Origin: Bacillota bacterium
GTDB taxonomy: Bacteria; Bacillota; Clostridia; Lachnospirales; Lachnospiraceae
Length of the DNA: 64,000 nucleotides
Assembly: GCA_023407575.1 (NCBI GenBank)
Contig: JAEYLX010000067.1
Coordinates: 186,001-250,000, forward strand
Reading direction: 5' to 3'
Below are positions 44,433 to 52,550 of the stretch, one piece after another. Under the pieces are notes generated by a model. That model made no database searches. It saw nothing but the letters and a program-made list of their open reading frames with translations, and was not told the origin of the DNA. Positions within the stretch are counted from its first letter, which is position 1. Each line of letters begins with the position of its first letter. Both the position numbers and the translations under genes were made by a program.

Positions 44433-44690
44433 ATGCGCATTTGTGAGCTTAGGGAAAAGGAAGTCATAAACTGCAGAGATTGTATGCGATTAGGCTTCGT
44501 TTGTGATATTGAGTTCGATATATGCACTGGCCATATTACACATATTATTGTCCCAGGTCCTTGTAAGGTTTGGGGTATTTTAGGTCGTGACCATGATTAT
44601 GTAATAAGTTGTGCACATATCAAACAAATTGGAGTCGATATCATCCTTGTAGATATAGATATTGAAAAATGTCTGGTAAAATGCATATAG
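44433..44690 (+). CDS. YlmC/YmxH family PRC-barrel sporulation protein
   Basis: The product is 85 aa, one PRC-barrel-like beta domain: MRICELREKEVINCRDCMRL, GFVCDIEFDICTGHITHIIV, then DYVISCAHIKQIGVDIILVD. This family is common in spore formers beside sigG or nrdR. The function is unproven, though Bacillus ylmC lies next to the division and sporulation genes. GGAGG lies 6 nt before the ATG at 44433. An earlier ATG at 44415 has no site. It is the first of two rightward genes facing away from comM. Confidence 0.88.
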   Translation: MRICELREKEVINCRDCMRLGFVCDIEFDICTGHITHIIVPGPCKVWGILGRDHDYVISCAHIKQIGVDIILVDIDIEKCLVKCI

Positions 44691-44716
44691 ATCACCAAAG
44701 AATTGTAATAAATTTC

Positions 44717-44746
44717 TTGACCTCATGGAGTTTCTTCCCTTATAAT
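44717..44746 (+). promoter_or_regulatory. SigA promoter of nrdR
   Basis: TTGACC (44717-44722) and a perfect TATAAT (44741-44746) are 18 bp apart, about 75 bp before the nrdR ATG. It suggests nrdR has its own transcript besides read-through from ymxH. Confidence 0.75.
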
Positions 44747-44821
44747 CATAATATACAAGAAAATATCAGAAAATTCTTTATCTTTCGATGGATTTACTGA
44801 ACCTATTAGGAGGATTTTTTC

Positions 44822-45277
44822 ATGAAATGCCCGTTTTGCAGTAAGGACAACACTAGGGTAATTGATTCTAGACCAGCTGACGAGAATAATTCCATTCGCA
44901 GACGTAGACAATGCGATGAATGTAATCGTAGATTTACTACATACGAAAAGGTAGAAACCATCCCCCTTGTCGTGATCAAAAAGGATAATAATCGTGAACC
45001 GTATGATCGTTCAAAAATAGAAGCAGGAGTTTTTAGATCTTGTCATAAAAGACCTATTTCCATTGATCAGATTACAGCACTTGTTGATGAAGTAGAAACA
45101 ATGATTTTTAATCGTGAGGACAAAGAAGTTCCTAGCCACATAATAGGGGAAATCCTTATGAACAAATTAAAAAATCTTGATCCTGTAGCTTATGTAAGGT
45201 TCGCATCTGTATATCGTGAATTTAAAGATGTTGAAACTTTTATGGATGAGCTTAAGAAAATATTAGTATATACATAA
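44822..45277 (+). CDS. nrdR: Ribonucleotide reductase repressor NrdR
   Basis: The product is 151 aa. The N-terminal zinc ribbon has MKCPFCSKD and RQCDECNRRFTTYE. The ATP-cone domain (about residues 49-139) starts PLVVIKKDNNREPYDRSKIE. NrdR binds NrdR boxes before ribonucleotide reductase genes and represses when dATP is high. No reductase gene is in this window. GGAGG lies 8 nt before the ATG. Confidence 0.97.
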   Translation: MKCPFCSKDNTRVIDSRPADENNSIRRRRQCDECNRRFTTYEKVETIPLVVIKKDNNREPYDRSKIEAGVFRSCHKRPISIDQITALVDEVETMIFNREDKEVPSHIIGEILMNKLKNLDPVAYVRFASVYREFKDVETFMDELKKILVYT

Positions 45278-45302
45278 TAACTTTTTTCCATCTAATTATA
45301 TT

Positions 45303-45365
45303 AAGCTGCTTCTTCTACTTTTTACGATGATTAAATCGTATCCTCAGTAGATGTAAGCAGCTTAT
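45303..45365. terminator. Bidirectional terminator between nrdR and the RsiV-like gene
   Basis: A structured inverted repeat has outer arms AAGCTGCTT / AAGCAGCTT and inner pairs TCTAC / GTAGA and CGAT / ATCG. It lies between the convergent stops at 45277 and 45367, with AT-rich flanks on both sides. Confidence 0.65.
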
Positions 45366-45366
45366 A

Positions 45367-46287
45367 TTATTTACTACCTGGAACTTTAAAGCCAGGCTTT
45401 AAATACTTTTCTAATTTAGTATATTCTCTTTCAAATTCCACATGGTCTCCAATATAATGAGGAACGCTTAAGCTGATTCCCATAGAATCAGGTTTATAAT
45501 AGCTATAAATACCAAAACTATTTTTAGAGTTAATTTGATCCGCCTGCAAAAATCCGCGAAGTAACTCCTCGTCACTAAGACCTGCCAAATAATCTTTTAC
45601 TGCCTTTCTTAATTCTTCATTGTCATACTCAAATAATATAAAATCCCAGGTTCGAAAATTCTCAACAAATTCTTTATTCAGTTTTACAACATCTTTTAAT
45701 TGCAGCTTAGTATTCTTATCCTTATCAATATTGGTGGTATAGACTAATTCTGTTGGATAAGCGGAAAAACTGCTATGAAAAGCAGCTCGATACAATACAC
45801 TAAATATTGCAGAATTATTTACCATCAGCTCATAATTTATATTTAAAATAGTAGGAACAGAGTCAGTAGGAGTCTGCGTGAGCTCTGGAAAAGGTTGAAA
45901 GGAATAAATATCTAGTATTCGTTTAAAATCTTCATGGATCAATCTGTTCCATTCACTGATTGCCTTCTCTGTCCCACCACCTACAAAGGTAGGATATCTT
46001 GCAACGACTCCATTCTTTTTATAATAGGTAGATGTGATATCCTTCTCATCCGAGGAATTAGATAAAGTTTCAATCACCACCTCATGTTTGTACCCAAAGA
46101 CAGAGATTGCAAAAAGTATGACTAACACTACAGCAGTTCCAAAGAATAACGTTTGTATCCGAACTATAATTTTATTTTCTTCTCCGTTTATTTTTATTCC
46201 CTCGAATATTTTCACAACATTTTTAACTTTATATTTAGTAATCCACTTCATATAGACATTATTTCCCCTACTGCTGGTCTCCTTCAT
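45367..46287 (-). CDS. Membrane-anchored RsiV/PdaC-like protein (DUF4163-DUF3298)
   Basis: The product is 306 aa. A basic N-terminal cytoplasmic part of about 45 residues precedes one membrane segment (about 46-66, LFFGTAVVLVILFAISVFGY). An extracytoplasmic DUF4163-like region follows (VVARYPTFVGGG, FKRILDIYSF), then a DUF3298-like region (SVLYRAAFHSSFSAYPTELV, then LQLKDVVKL). This pair of domains is shared by the lysozyme-binding anti-sigma factor RsiV and by PdaC. No sigma factor is adjacent, and the cytoplasmic part is short, so an anti-sigma role is unproven. The start is uncertain: ATG codons at 46287 and 46251 both have poorly spaced Shine-Dalgarno sequences. Confidence 0.75.
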   Translation of the reverse strand: MKETSSRGNNVYMKWITKYKVKNVVKIFEGIKINGEENKIIVRIQTLFFGTAVVLVILFAISVFGYKHEVVIETLSNSSDEKDITSTYYKKNGVVARYPTFVGGGTEKAISEWNRLIHEDFKRILDIYSFQPFPELTQTPTDSVPTILNINYELMVNNSAIFSVLYRAAFHSSFSAYPTELVYTTNIDKDKNTKLQLKDVVKLNKEFVENFRTWDFILFEYDNEELRKAVKDYLAGLSDEELLRGFLQADQINSKNSFGIYSYYKPDSMGISLSVPHYIGDHVEFEREYTKLEKYLKPGFKVPGSK

Positions 46288-46340
46288 CCTCTCTATATTC
46301 TATGCAATGTCCACAAGAAATAATAACAATATGTAACAGT

Positions 46341-46465
46341 TCAGAACCAAGTGAAAATATATAAGAATTACCCGTGAAAGCTTGCTTTCAAAGGATAATT
46401 CTTATATATTTTTGTTTGGCGAAAGCCAAACAGCGAGGAAACCGCAGGTTTTCGCGCTTGGTTCT
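46341..46465 (+). repeat. Structured repeat element, copy B
   Basis: A 125-bp element has outer arms AGAACCAAG (46343-46351) and CTTGGTTCT (46457-46465). A 14-bp stem (ATATATAAGAATTA / TAATTCTTATATAT) encloses the hairpin GAAAGCTTGCTTTC. The hairpin GTTTGGC-GAAA-GCCAAAC and the GGAAACC-GCA-GGTTTTC hairpin with GCG/CGC flank follow. It shares the order of parts with copy A, without A's extra hairpin. It lies between the divergent RsiV-like and ROK kinase genes. Confidence 0.85.
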
Positions 46466-46484
46466 CATGCATTAAGCATTAAAG

Positions 46485-46585
46485 AATTACCCGTGAAAGC
46501 TTGCTTTCAAGGGATAATTCTTATATATTTTTGTTTGGCGAGAGCCAAACAGCGAGGAAACCACAGGTTTTCGCGCTTGGTTCTT
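46485..46585 (+). repeat. Structured repeat element, copy C (lacks the left outer arm)
   Basis: This direct tandem copy is displaced 119 bp from copy B. It has the A/T stem (AAGAATTA / TAATTCTT) with a perfected CCC/GGG pairing, the GAAAGCTTGCTTTC hairpin, the GTTTGGC-GAGA-GCCAAAC hairpin, the GGAAACC-ACA-GGTTTTC hairpin, and the right arm CTTGGTTCT (46577-46585). The left arm is replaced by CATGCATTAAGCATT. It ends 33 bp before the -10 of the ROK kinase gene. Confidence 0.8.
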
Positions 46586-46617
46586 AATATTTACTTTAAA
46601 ATTATAAAAAAATTACA

Positions 46618-46623
46618 TATAAT
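46618..46623 (+). promoter_or_regulatory. Candidate -10 of the ROK kinase gene
   Basis: There is a perfect TATAAT 34 bp before the ATG. The best -35 at 16 bp spacing is TTAAAA, which is poor, so the promoter may need an activator or be weak. It lies directly after repeat copy C. Confidence 0.45.
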
Positions 46624-46656
46624 AGTTATGACTGATTTATATGAGGAGGTTTTATT

Positions 46657-47532
46657 ATGTTATTAGGTGCTTTGGAAGCCGGTGGAACGAAAATGGTCTT
46701 AGCAATTGGAGACGAGTTTGGAAATATTAAAGAACAGATTGAAATACCTACAGAAACACCTGAAATAACCATGAAAAAAATAATCGCATATTTTAAAAGC
46801 AAATCAATTGAAGCTCTTGGTATTGGAAGTTTTGGTCCAATTGATTTAAATCGTACTTCAAAAACTTATGGATCTATAACCTCCACACCAAAGTTAGCTT
46901 GGGTTAATTATGATTTTGTTGGGGTTTTACAAAGAGAACTTAATATTCCAATTGGCTTTGATACAGATGTGAATGCCTCTGCACTGGGTGAAGTAACCTT
47001 TGGCTGCATGAAAGGCTTGAACTGTGGACTTTATTTAACAATTGGAACCGGTGTTGGTGCCGGAGTTTATATAAACGGAAGTCTTTTACATGGTATGCTG
47101 CATCCCGAAGCTGGACACGTATTAATTAATAGACACGAGAAAGATATGTTTGAAGGGGTATGTCCCTACCATAGCACCTGTCTTGAAGGCCTTGCCAGTG
47201 GTCCAGCCATTGAAAAGCGATGGGGACAAAAAGCAGTAGAATTAACAGAAAATGATTCTGTTTGGGAAATGGAAGCTTATTACATAGCACAAGCTCTTAT
47301 GGGCTACATTCTTACCTTATCACCTAAAAAAATAGTCTTAGGTGGCGGTGTGATGCACCAACTGCAATTATTTCCACTTATTCGGAAGCAAGTAAAACAG
47401 CTATTAAATGGATATTTAAACACAAACGAGATGAATAATCTGGAGGACTATATTGTACCTGCATCTTTAGCCGATAACCAAGGAATTATGGGTTGCCTGG
47501 AGCTGGCACGCTTAGAACTGAAGCTTTCCTAA
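46657..47532 (+). CDS. ROK family sugar kinase (fructokinase-like)
   Basis: The product is 291 aa. The ATP-binding N-terminus is ALEAGGTKMVLAIGDEFGN. The catalytic region is DTDVNASALGE (Asp about residue 109) and TIGTGVGAGVYING. The ROK zinc-binding site is GHVLINRHEKD...CPYHSTCLEG, in the His-Cys-His-Cys pattern of bacterial fructokinases such as Bacillus GmuE/YdhR. It would phosphorylate fructose or a related hexose in the cytoplasm. No transporter or glycosidase gene is adjacent, so the substrate is inferred from family only. AGGAGG lies 8 nt before the ATG. Confidence 0.9.
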   Translation: MLLGALEAGGTKMVLAIGDEFGNIKEQIEIPTETPEITMKKIIAYFKSKSIEALGIGSFGPIDLNRTSKTYGSITSTPKLAWVNYDFVGVLQRELNIPIGFDTDVNASALGEVTFGCMKGLNCGLYLTIGTGVGAGVYINGSLLHGMLHPEAGHVLINRHEKDMFEGVCPYHSTCLEGLASGPAIEKRWGQKAVELTENDSVWEMEAYYIAQALMGYILTLSPKKIVLGGGVMHQLQLFPLIRKQVKQLLNGYLNTNEMNNLEDYIVPASLADNQGIMGCLELARLELKLS

Positions 47533-47561
47533 ATCAAACCATTAAGACTGTTATAAATTAT

Positions 47562-47606
47562 AAAGAAGATGAAGTACGTTGGAAATCAACATGCTCCATC
47601 TTCTTT
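47562..47606 (+). terminator. Terminator after the ROK kinase gene
   Basis: A 10-bp perfect stem (AAAGAAGATG / CATCTTCTTT) with a 25-nt loop is followed by AAGGTTTT. It lies 30 bp beyond the stop codon. Confidence 0.6.
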
Positions 47607-47631
47607 AAGGTTTTACTAAAACCAGATTACT

Positions 47632-47811
47632 ATCCTCTATTCTTCTATCCCTTATTCTTCTATATTTAATTCTTATGTCTTCTATTCATATATCTTCTAT
47701 TCTTAGTCTTCTATTCTTATGTCTTCTATTCTTATGTCTTCTATTCTCATGTCTTCTACTCTTATGTCTTCTACTCTTATGTCTTTTACTCTTATGTCTT
47801 CTACTCTTCTA
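47632..47811. repeat. Tandem repeat array, 15-bp unit
   Basis: About eleven imperfect direct copies of TCTTCTATTCTTATG (plus strand) lie between the ROK kinase and acnA. The central copies are identical or differ by one C/T, and the outer ones are degenerate, with one 22-bp and one 14-bp unit. The array reaches 11 bp into the 3' end of acnA. One strand is almost pure pyrimidine apart from A/G at two positions. There are no unique spacers, so it is a minisatellite-like array, not CRISPR. Confidence 0.85.
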
Positions 47812-50542
47812 TCTTTTGTCTTAACACCATTGGTAGAATACCACCATGTCGGTAATAATCCACATCCACCTCTGAGTCAAAACGTACAAGAACTTTAAAT
47901 TCTGTAATTGTATCATCACTACTCCAGGCTGTTACCGTAATTACCTCCCTAGGTTTTACCTGATCTGATATTTTAATCTCAAAGGTCTCTTCTCCTGATA
48001 ATCCAAGCGTTTCTGCGTTGTCACCTTCCAGGAACTGAAGTGGAAGAACACCCATCATTACTAAATTTGAACGATGAATTCGCTCAAAACTCTCTGCTAT
48101 GACCGCTTTTACTCCCAACAAATTAGGTCCTTTTGCTGCCCAATCACGGGAAGATCCCATTCCATAGTCTTTACCTGCAATTACAATAAGTCCGGTACCA
48201 CATTCCTGATATTTCACACAAGCATCATAGATTGGCAGAACTTCCTTGGATGGCCAATGCATCGTAAATCCGCCTTCTGTACCAGGCGCTATTTGATTTC
48301 GAATTCGTATATTAGCAAAGGTTCCTCTCATCATTACCTCGTGATTCCCACGCCTGGAACCATAGGTGTTAAAGTCCTTACTGTCTACACCCTGTGCTAA
48401 TAAGAACCTTCCTGCTGGTGTGTTCTTGCCAATAGAACCAGCTGGAGAAATGTGATCTGTTGTAACCGAGTTTCCAAAAACAGCCAATACTCTCAATCCA
48501 TTTAAACTACTGATTTTATTCGGGTTCTTCGATAAATTTTGGAAAAACGGTGGTTTTTGTATATAAGTTGAAGCTTCATCAAATTGATATAATTTTTGAT
48601 CATTTGATTTAATATCATTCCACATCTCATTACTCTTATATATGGAGGCATACTCTTTTTTAAATAATTCTGGTTTAATATATTGAACTACCAACTCCTC
48701 AATTTCTTTTGAAGTTGGCCAGATATCATTTAAATAAACCGGAGCTCCATTCCTATCTTCTCCTATTGCATCTCTTGTCAGATCAATATTTACAGTACCT
48801 GCCAAGGCATAAGCAACCACAAGAATTGGTGACGCCAAATAATTTGCTTTCACTTGTGAGTGGATTCGTCCTTCAAAATTACGATTACCTGAAAGTACCG
48901 AGGTAACGAGTAAATCCTGTTCCGTAATAGCATCTGATATCTCCGGAAGTAACGGCCCCGAATTTCCAATACAAGTTGCACAGCCATATCCGATTACATG
49001 AAAACCAAGTTTATCTAAATATTTTTGAAGATCTGCATTTTGTAAATAAGCTGATACTACTTTTGAACCTGGAGCTAGTGAGGTTTTAACATGGGCAGGA
49101 ACGGATAGCCCTTTTTCAACTGCCTTTTTTGCTAATAGTCCTGCCCCTAACATTACGGTTGGATTAGAGGTATTGGTACAGGAGGTTATGGAAGCAATGA
49201 CAACAGAACCTGTGGTCAGGGTACTTTGTCTTCCATCTTTAAGTACAATCTCAGCCCTTTTCACAAATGCATCCTTTGTTAATCCATGTCCTTGATTTCC
49301 CATCGGTGCTGTGATCGACTTCACAAATTCTTCCTTCATCTCATCAAGTAATATATAATCCTGGGGGCGCTTTGGACCAGAAAGAGCGGATCGTATTGTA
49401 CTGAGGTCAAGTTCGATTACCTGTGTATACTCTGCCTCCTCCTCGTAATTCATCAACATAGAATTACGGCTCAAATAGTCCCTTACAACTTTAATATGTT
49501 CCTTCGTTCTACCTGTTAATTCAAGGTATCCCAGTGTTTCTTCATCCACGGGGAAGAACCCACAGGTTGCACCGTATTCCGGTGCCATATTTGCAATGGT
49601 TGCACGATCTGCTAAGGAAAGCTTTTTCACACCTGTTCCAAAATATTCAACAAAACGACCTACAACTCCTTTCTGCCTTAAAACCTGCGTTACTCGAAGT
49701 GCCAGATCTGTTGCACTGGCACCTGCTTTAAGTTCTCCAGTAAGTCGAACTCCGATTACCTCCGGCATAGGAAAATAGGAGGGCTGACCGAGCATACCCG
49801 CTTCTGCTTCAATTCCTCCAACACCCCAGCCAAGAACACCAAGTGCATTTATCATTGTAGTATGTGAATCTGTGCCAACCAGAGTATCGGGATAAAGAAG
49901 GATACCTTCCTCAACCTCTGCTTCAATCACTACACTTGCCAGATGCTCCAGGTTAACTTGATGAACAATGCCCGTGGAAGGAGGCACGACAGTAAAATGC
50001 TCGAAGGCCTTCTGTGCCCAGTTTAAGAATTGATAGCGCTCCTGATTACGTTCAAATTCAAGTTTTTGATTAATATCAAAAGCTTCTGAATTACCATATT
50101 GATCAACTTGAACAGAATGGTCAATTACTAGATCTACCGCAACCTCGGGATTAATCTTATGAATGAATTCCGCTAATGTAACATTCTTATCCAACTGATG
50201 CTCCTGTACCAAATTTTCTTCCACAATTGCAGCTCTCATGGAAGCAAGATCAAGTACTGCTGGAACACCTGTAAAATCCTGCAGAATAACTCTAGCAGGT
50301 TTAAACGGCACCTCTTCTTCGCCTTTTTGTTCTTTACTCCACTTCGCTATTGCTTTAATATGTTCTTCCTTTATATTATATCCGTCGTATTGACGAAGAG
50401 CAGATTCCAGTAAGATTCGAATAGAATACGGTAACTTTGCAATTAAACTACCTTTCTTATCCAGTGAATTTATATCATAGAAGATATAGTTTTTCCCATT
50501 TGCTTGGTACATACTTTTTGCATTATTTTTTAAATCGTGCAT
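47801..50542 (-). CDS. acnA: Aconitate hydratase (AcnA)
   Basis: The product is 913 aa, the normal AcnA length. It interconverts citrate and isocitrate through a [4Fe-4S] cluster. The cluster cysteines are in TSCTNTSNP and GCATCIGNSGPL, and the swivel-domain active-site loop is YGMGSSRDWAAKG. DSHTTMINALGVLGWGVGG is also typical. The ATG at 50542 has AGGAGG 9 nt upstream. An ATG at 50578 overlaps the promoter and was rejected. The stop codon lies within the tandem repeat, but the protein end (GGILPMVLRQKIEE) looks complete. Confidence 0.96.
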   Translation of the reverse strand: MHDLKNNAKSMYQANGKNYIFYDINSLDKKGSLIAKLPYSIRILLESALRQYDGYNIKEEHIKAIAKWSKEQKGEEEVPFKPARVILQDFTGVPAVLDLASMRAAIVEENLVQEHQLDKNVTLAEFIHKINPEVAVDLVIDHSVQVDQYGNSEAFDINQKLEFERNQERYQFLNWAQKAFEHFTVVPPSTGIVHQVNLEHLASVVIEAEVEEGILLYPDTLVGTDSHTTMINALGVLGWGVGGIEAEAGMLGQPSYFPMPEVIGVRLTGELKAGASATDLALRVTQVLRQKGVVGRFVEYFGTGVKKLSLADRATIANMAPEYGATCGFFPVDEETLGYLELTGRTKEHIKVVRDYLSRNSMLMNYEEEAEYTQVIELDLSTIRSALSGPKRPQDYILLDEMKEEFVKSITAPMGNQGHGLTKDAFVKRAEIVLKDGRQSTLTTGSVVIASITSCTNTSNPTVMLGAGLLAKKAVEKGLSVPAHVKTSLAPGSKVVSAYLQNADLQKYLDKLGFHVIGYGCATCIGNSGPLLPEISDAITEQDLLVTSVLSGNRNFEGRIHSQVKANYLASPILVVAYALAGTVNIDLTRDAIGEDRNGAPVYLNDIWPTSKEIEELVVQYIKPELFKKEYASIYKSNEMWNDIKSNDQKLYQFDEASTYIQKPPFFQNLSKNPNKISSLNGLRVLAVFGNSVTTDHISPAGSIGKNTPAGRFLLAQGVDSKDFNTYGSRRGNHEVMMRGTFANIRIRNQIAPGTEGGFTMHWPSKEVLPIYDACVKYQECGTGLIVIAGKDYGMGSSRDWAAKGPNLLGVKAVIAESFERIHRSNLVMMGVLPLQFLEGDNAETLGLSGEETFEIKISDQVKPREVITVTAWSSDDTITEFKVLVRFDSEVDVDYYRHGGILPMVLRQKIEE

Positions 50543-50577
50543 CGGCCTTACCCTCCTAGTTTCCATGATTTTTATCA

Positions 50578-50606
50578 ATTATACTATTCCAAAGCAAATT
50601 TGGCAA
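50578..50606 (-). promoter_or_regulatory. Strong SigA promoter of acnA
   Basis: On the minus strand, TTGCCA (50601-50606) and TATAAT (50578-50583) are 17 bp apart, the same hexamers as the rpsB promoter. The -10 is 35 bp before the ATG. Confidence 0.85.
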
Positions 50607-50615
50607 CTACAGCGC

Positions 50616-51656
50616 TTACTGTTTTCTTTTCTTTACCATACGAAAATGAATTAGCAAGTATACTAGAAAACTGATTACCAGAGGTAAATAGAAATTAATC
50701 ATGCGACTAAGTATCATTGCGGAGGGTAGTTCCGCTAGGGGGTAAAATTGACCAAATAACATCAAATATGCTTTCTCTGCAATCCCAACAGAGCCTGGCA
50801 CAGGAACCGCCGCAATTGCTATATTTATCATTGCCTGCCCTGAAATCAAGTCAAGGGCACTGTGTTCCCGATAGCCAAAGCTTAAATACACAAGATAAGC
50901 CACCATGTAATAGGCAATCCATTGGAGTAGGGTAAGTATAAAAACCTTAATAAAAAGCTCCGGATGTTTTAATAATACTTTTGATTTTTCATGGTAAGAT
51001 AAGATAAATGCTTCCATCTTAGCTTTTACTGCTTCTGGTTTTTTAATTATTCTTAATTTCATACATAACTTAAGAATTTTATTGCCTATATATGGTACTA
51101 CTTTTCCTAAAAACATAAGTGCAATTAATATAAGTGTTAATATTAAAATTACTGCACCGCCTGCTAATAACAGATATTTCATCCAATTCTTTAAATCATT
51201 TAACAGCGGATAACGCAGAATTGCAAAAATCCCACCTAAAAACAAGATACCCAGCTGACTAACAAATACCATAAAAAACACTGTAATTGCAGAGATATCT
51301 ACATGAATTTCATCCTTATTCATATAATATAGTTGAGCGGGTTGTCCACCGGTGGCACCGGGCGTTATAGAACCAAAATAATTACCAACATAGGCATATT
51401 CCAGACAATATTTATAGGAAGATGTATGTCCTAAGCTTTTTAAAATCATATAGAAGTTCATAGCCTGACAACCAGCAAATATAAACATCATGCAAATGCC
51501 CGCAATTAAATAAAAGGGATGTATTCCTTCGATTACATGAATAATTTCTTTTACCGAATATTCTTTTAATAAAACAGTAAGTGTAATTCCCATTACCACG
51601 AATACAAATGCGATACTCCTAATTTGATTCTTACCGCTTATCACCTGAGTTTTCAA
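50616..51656 (-). CDS. Flippase-like membrane protein (LPG_synthase_TM / UPF0104 family)
   Basis: The product is 346 aa, with about eight membrane segments. Family motifs are NYFGSITPGATGGQPAQLYY (about residues 91-110) and a PVPGSVGIAEKAYLMLFG block near the end. The family includes the membrane half of lysyl-phosphatidylglycerol synthase (MprF) and AglD-type proteins. No aminoacyl-transferase domain is attached here, so a role in moving a lipid across the membrane is the likely but unproven function. The start is TTG with AAAGGTG 7 nt upstream. It lies upstream of acnA with its own spacer. Confidence 0.85.
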   Translation of the reverse strand: MKTQVISGKNQIRSIAFVFVVMGITLTVLLKEYSVKEIIHVIEGIHPFYLIAGICMMFIFAGCQAMNFYMILKSLGHTSSYKYCLEYAYVGNYFGSITPGATGGQPAQLYYMNKDEIHVDISAITVFFMVFVSQLGILFLGGIFAILRYPLLNDLKNWMKYLLLAGGAVILILTLILIALMFLGKVVPYIGNKILKLCMKLRIIKKPEAVKAKMEAFILSYHEKSKVLLKHPELFIKVFILTLLQWIAYYMVAYLVYLSFGYREHSALDLISGQAMINIAIAAVPVPGSVGIAEKAYLMLFGQFYPLAELPSAMILSRMINFYLPLVISFLVYLLIHFRMVKKRKQ

Positions 51657-51747
51657 ATCATCACACCTTTCTGCATTCCCTGCTTATATACTTTCAACTA
51701 AATACTCATATAAGTATGCGAAGATAACCCTGTATTTTATTCCACAA

Positions 51748-51780
51748 AAAAACGAATTAAGCAATGCCTAATTCGTTTTT
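51748..51780. terminator. Bidirectional terminator after the Agr-type response regulator gene
   Basis: A 12-bp stem (AAAAACGAATTA / TAATTCGTTTTT) with a 9-nt loop has A/T runs forming T-tracts on both strands. It is 10 bp beyond the regulator's stop codon. Confidence 0.8.
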
Positions 51781-51789
51781 CATCTTATA

Positions 51790-52509
51790 TTAAACCTTTG
51801 GATATTCCATATATATTTTCTTGACATTCTTATAATATGTTCGACCAATCGAGAAAAGCTGACCCTGCTTCATTTTAACAATATTCCCCTTAATTGCTTC
51901 AACTTCCTCCAGGTTGACAATTACACTTTGATTAATCTGTAAAAAATTATTCTCTAACCGCCCTATCAGCGAGGTAATTGATTCATACACTGAATGCTTT
52001 ACAGCTTTCGTAACAATAATACTTTGAGATTTCACCCTCTCAATGTACAGAATCCCGGCTTGACTAATTTTCCTCTTTATATTTTCTTCTGTAATAATTA
52101 ATGGGACTCTTTGGGATCGATTTTTTAAATCATATACCTGAAGAATTGCTTTTTTAAAAATCCTCTCCATACGCTCCAAATCAATTGGTTTCAGTAGGTA
52201 GTTAAAAGCTTCCACCGAAAATGCTTCCAGAGCATATTCTCTATGTGCTGTAATAAAAATAATTATAACTCTAGGATATCTTCTTTGGATTTTAGAAGCT
52301 AAAGAGAGTCCATTTAATCCGTTTAAGTCTATATCCAAAAAAACAATATCAACTTCATTATTTTCTATATGCTCAATTACAGTTTCTCCGTTTGTAAAGC
52401 CTGTCACATTAGCGTCTAACTTGAATTTTTTAATAAATTCCTCTACATATGTAATATTAATCTTTAGCGCTAAGCCCTCATCGTCACAGACAATCATATT
52501 AATTTTCAT
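51790..52509 (-). CDS. LytTR-family response regulator (AgrA-like)
   Basis: The product is 239 aa. The receiver domain (residues 1-120) has DD at positions 8-9, phospho-acceptor Asp in DIVFLDIDLNGLNG (about 56) and Lys in LLKPIDLERM. The C-terminal LytTR DNA-binding domain has ILYIERVKSQSIIVT and FLQINQSVIVNLEEVEAIKG. It is paired with the GHKL kinase directly upstream (41 bp). The start at 52509 has AAAGGAG 8 nt before it, and the ATG at 52545 does not. Targets are unknown. Confidence 0.92.
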   Translation of the reverse strand: MKINMIVCDDEGLALKINITYVEEFIKKFKLDANVTGFTNGETVIEHIENNEVDIVFLDIDLNGLNGLSLASKIQRRYPRVIIIFITAHREYALEAFSVEAFNYLLKPIDLERMERIFKKAILQVYDLKNRSQRVPLIITEENIKRKISQAGILYIERVKSQSIIVTKAVKHSVYESITSLIGRLENNFLQINQSVIVNLEEVEAIKGNIVKMKQGQLFSIGRTYYKNVKKIYMEYPKV

Positions 52510-52550
52510 TGGTAATTCTCCTTTAACTGTCCATTCATTCTTCACTATTA

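Noticed and set aside
46382..46666. Plus-strand open frame of 94 codons upstream of the ROK kinase
   Set aside because: It is made of the two repeat copies B and C, overlaps the kinase start and lacks a ribosome-binding site.
47632..47811. Possible CRISPR array
   Set aside because: Units are only 15 bp, run head to tail without unique spacers, and no cas gene is near.
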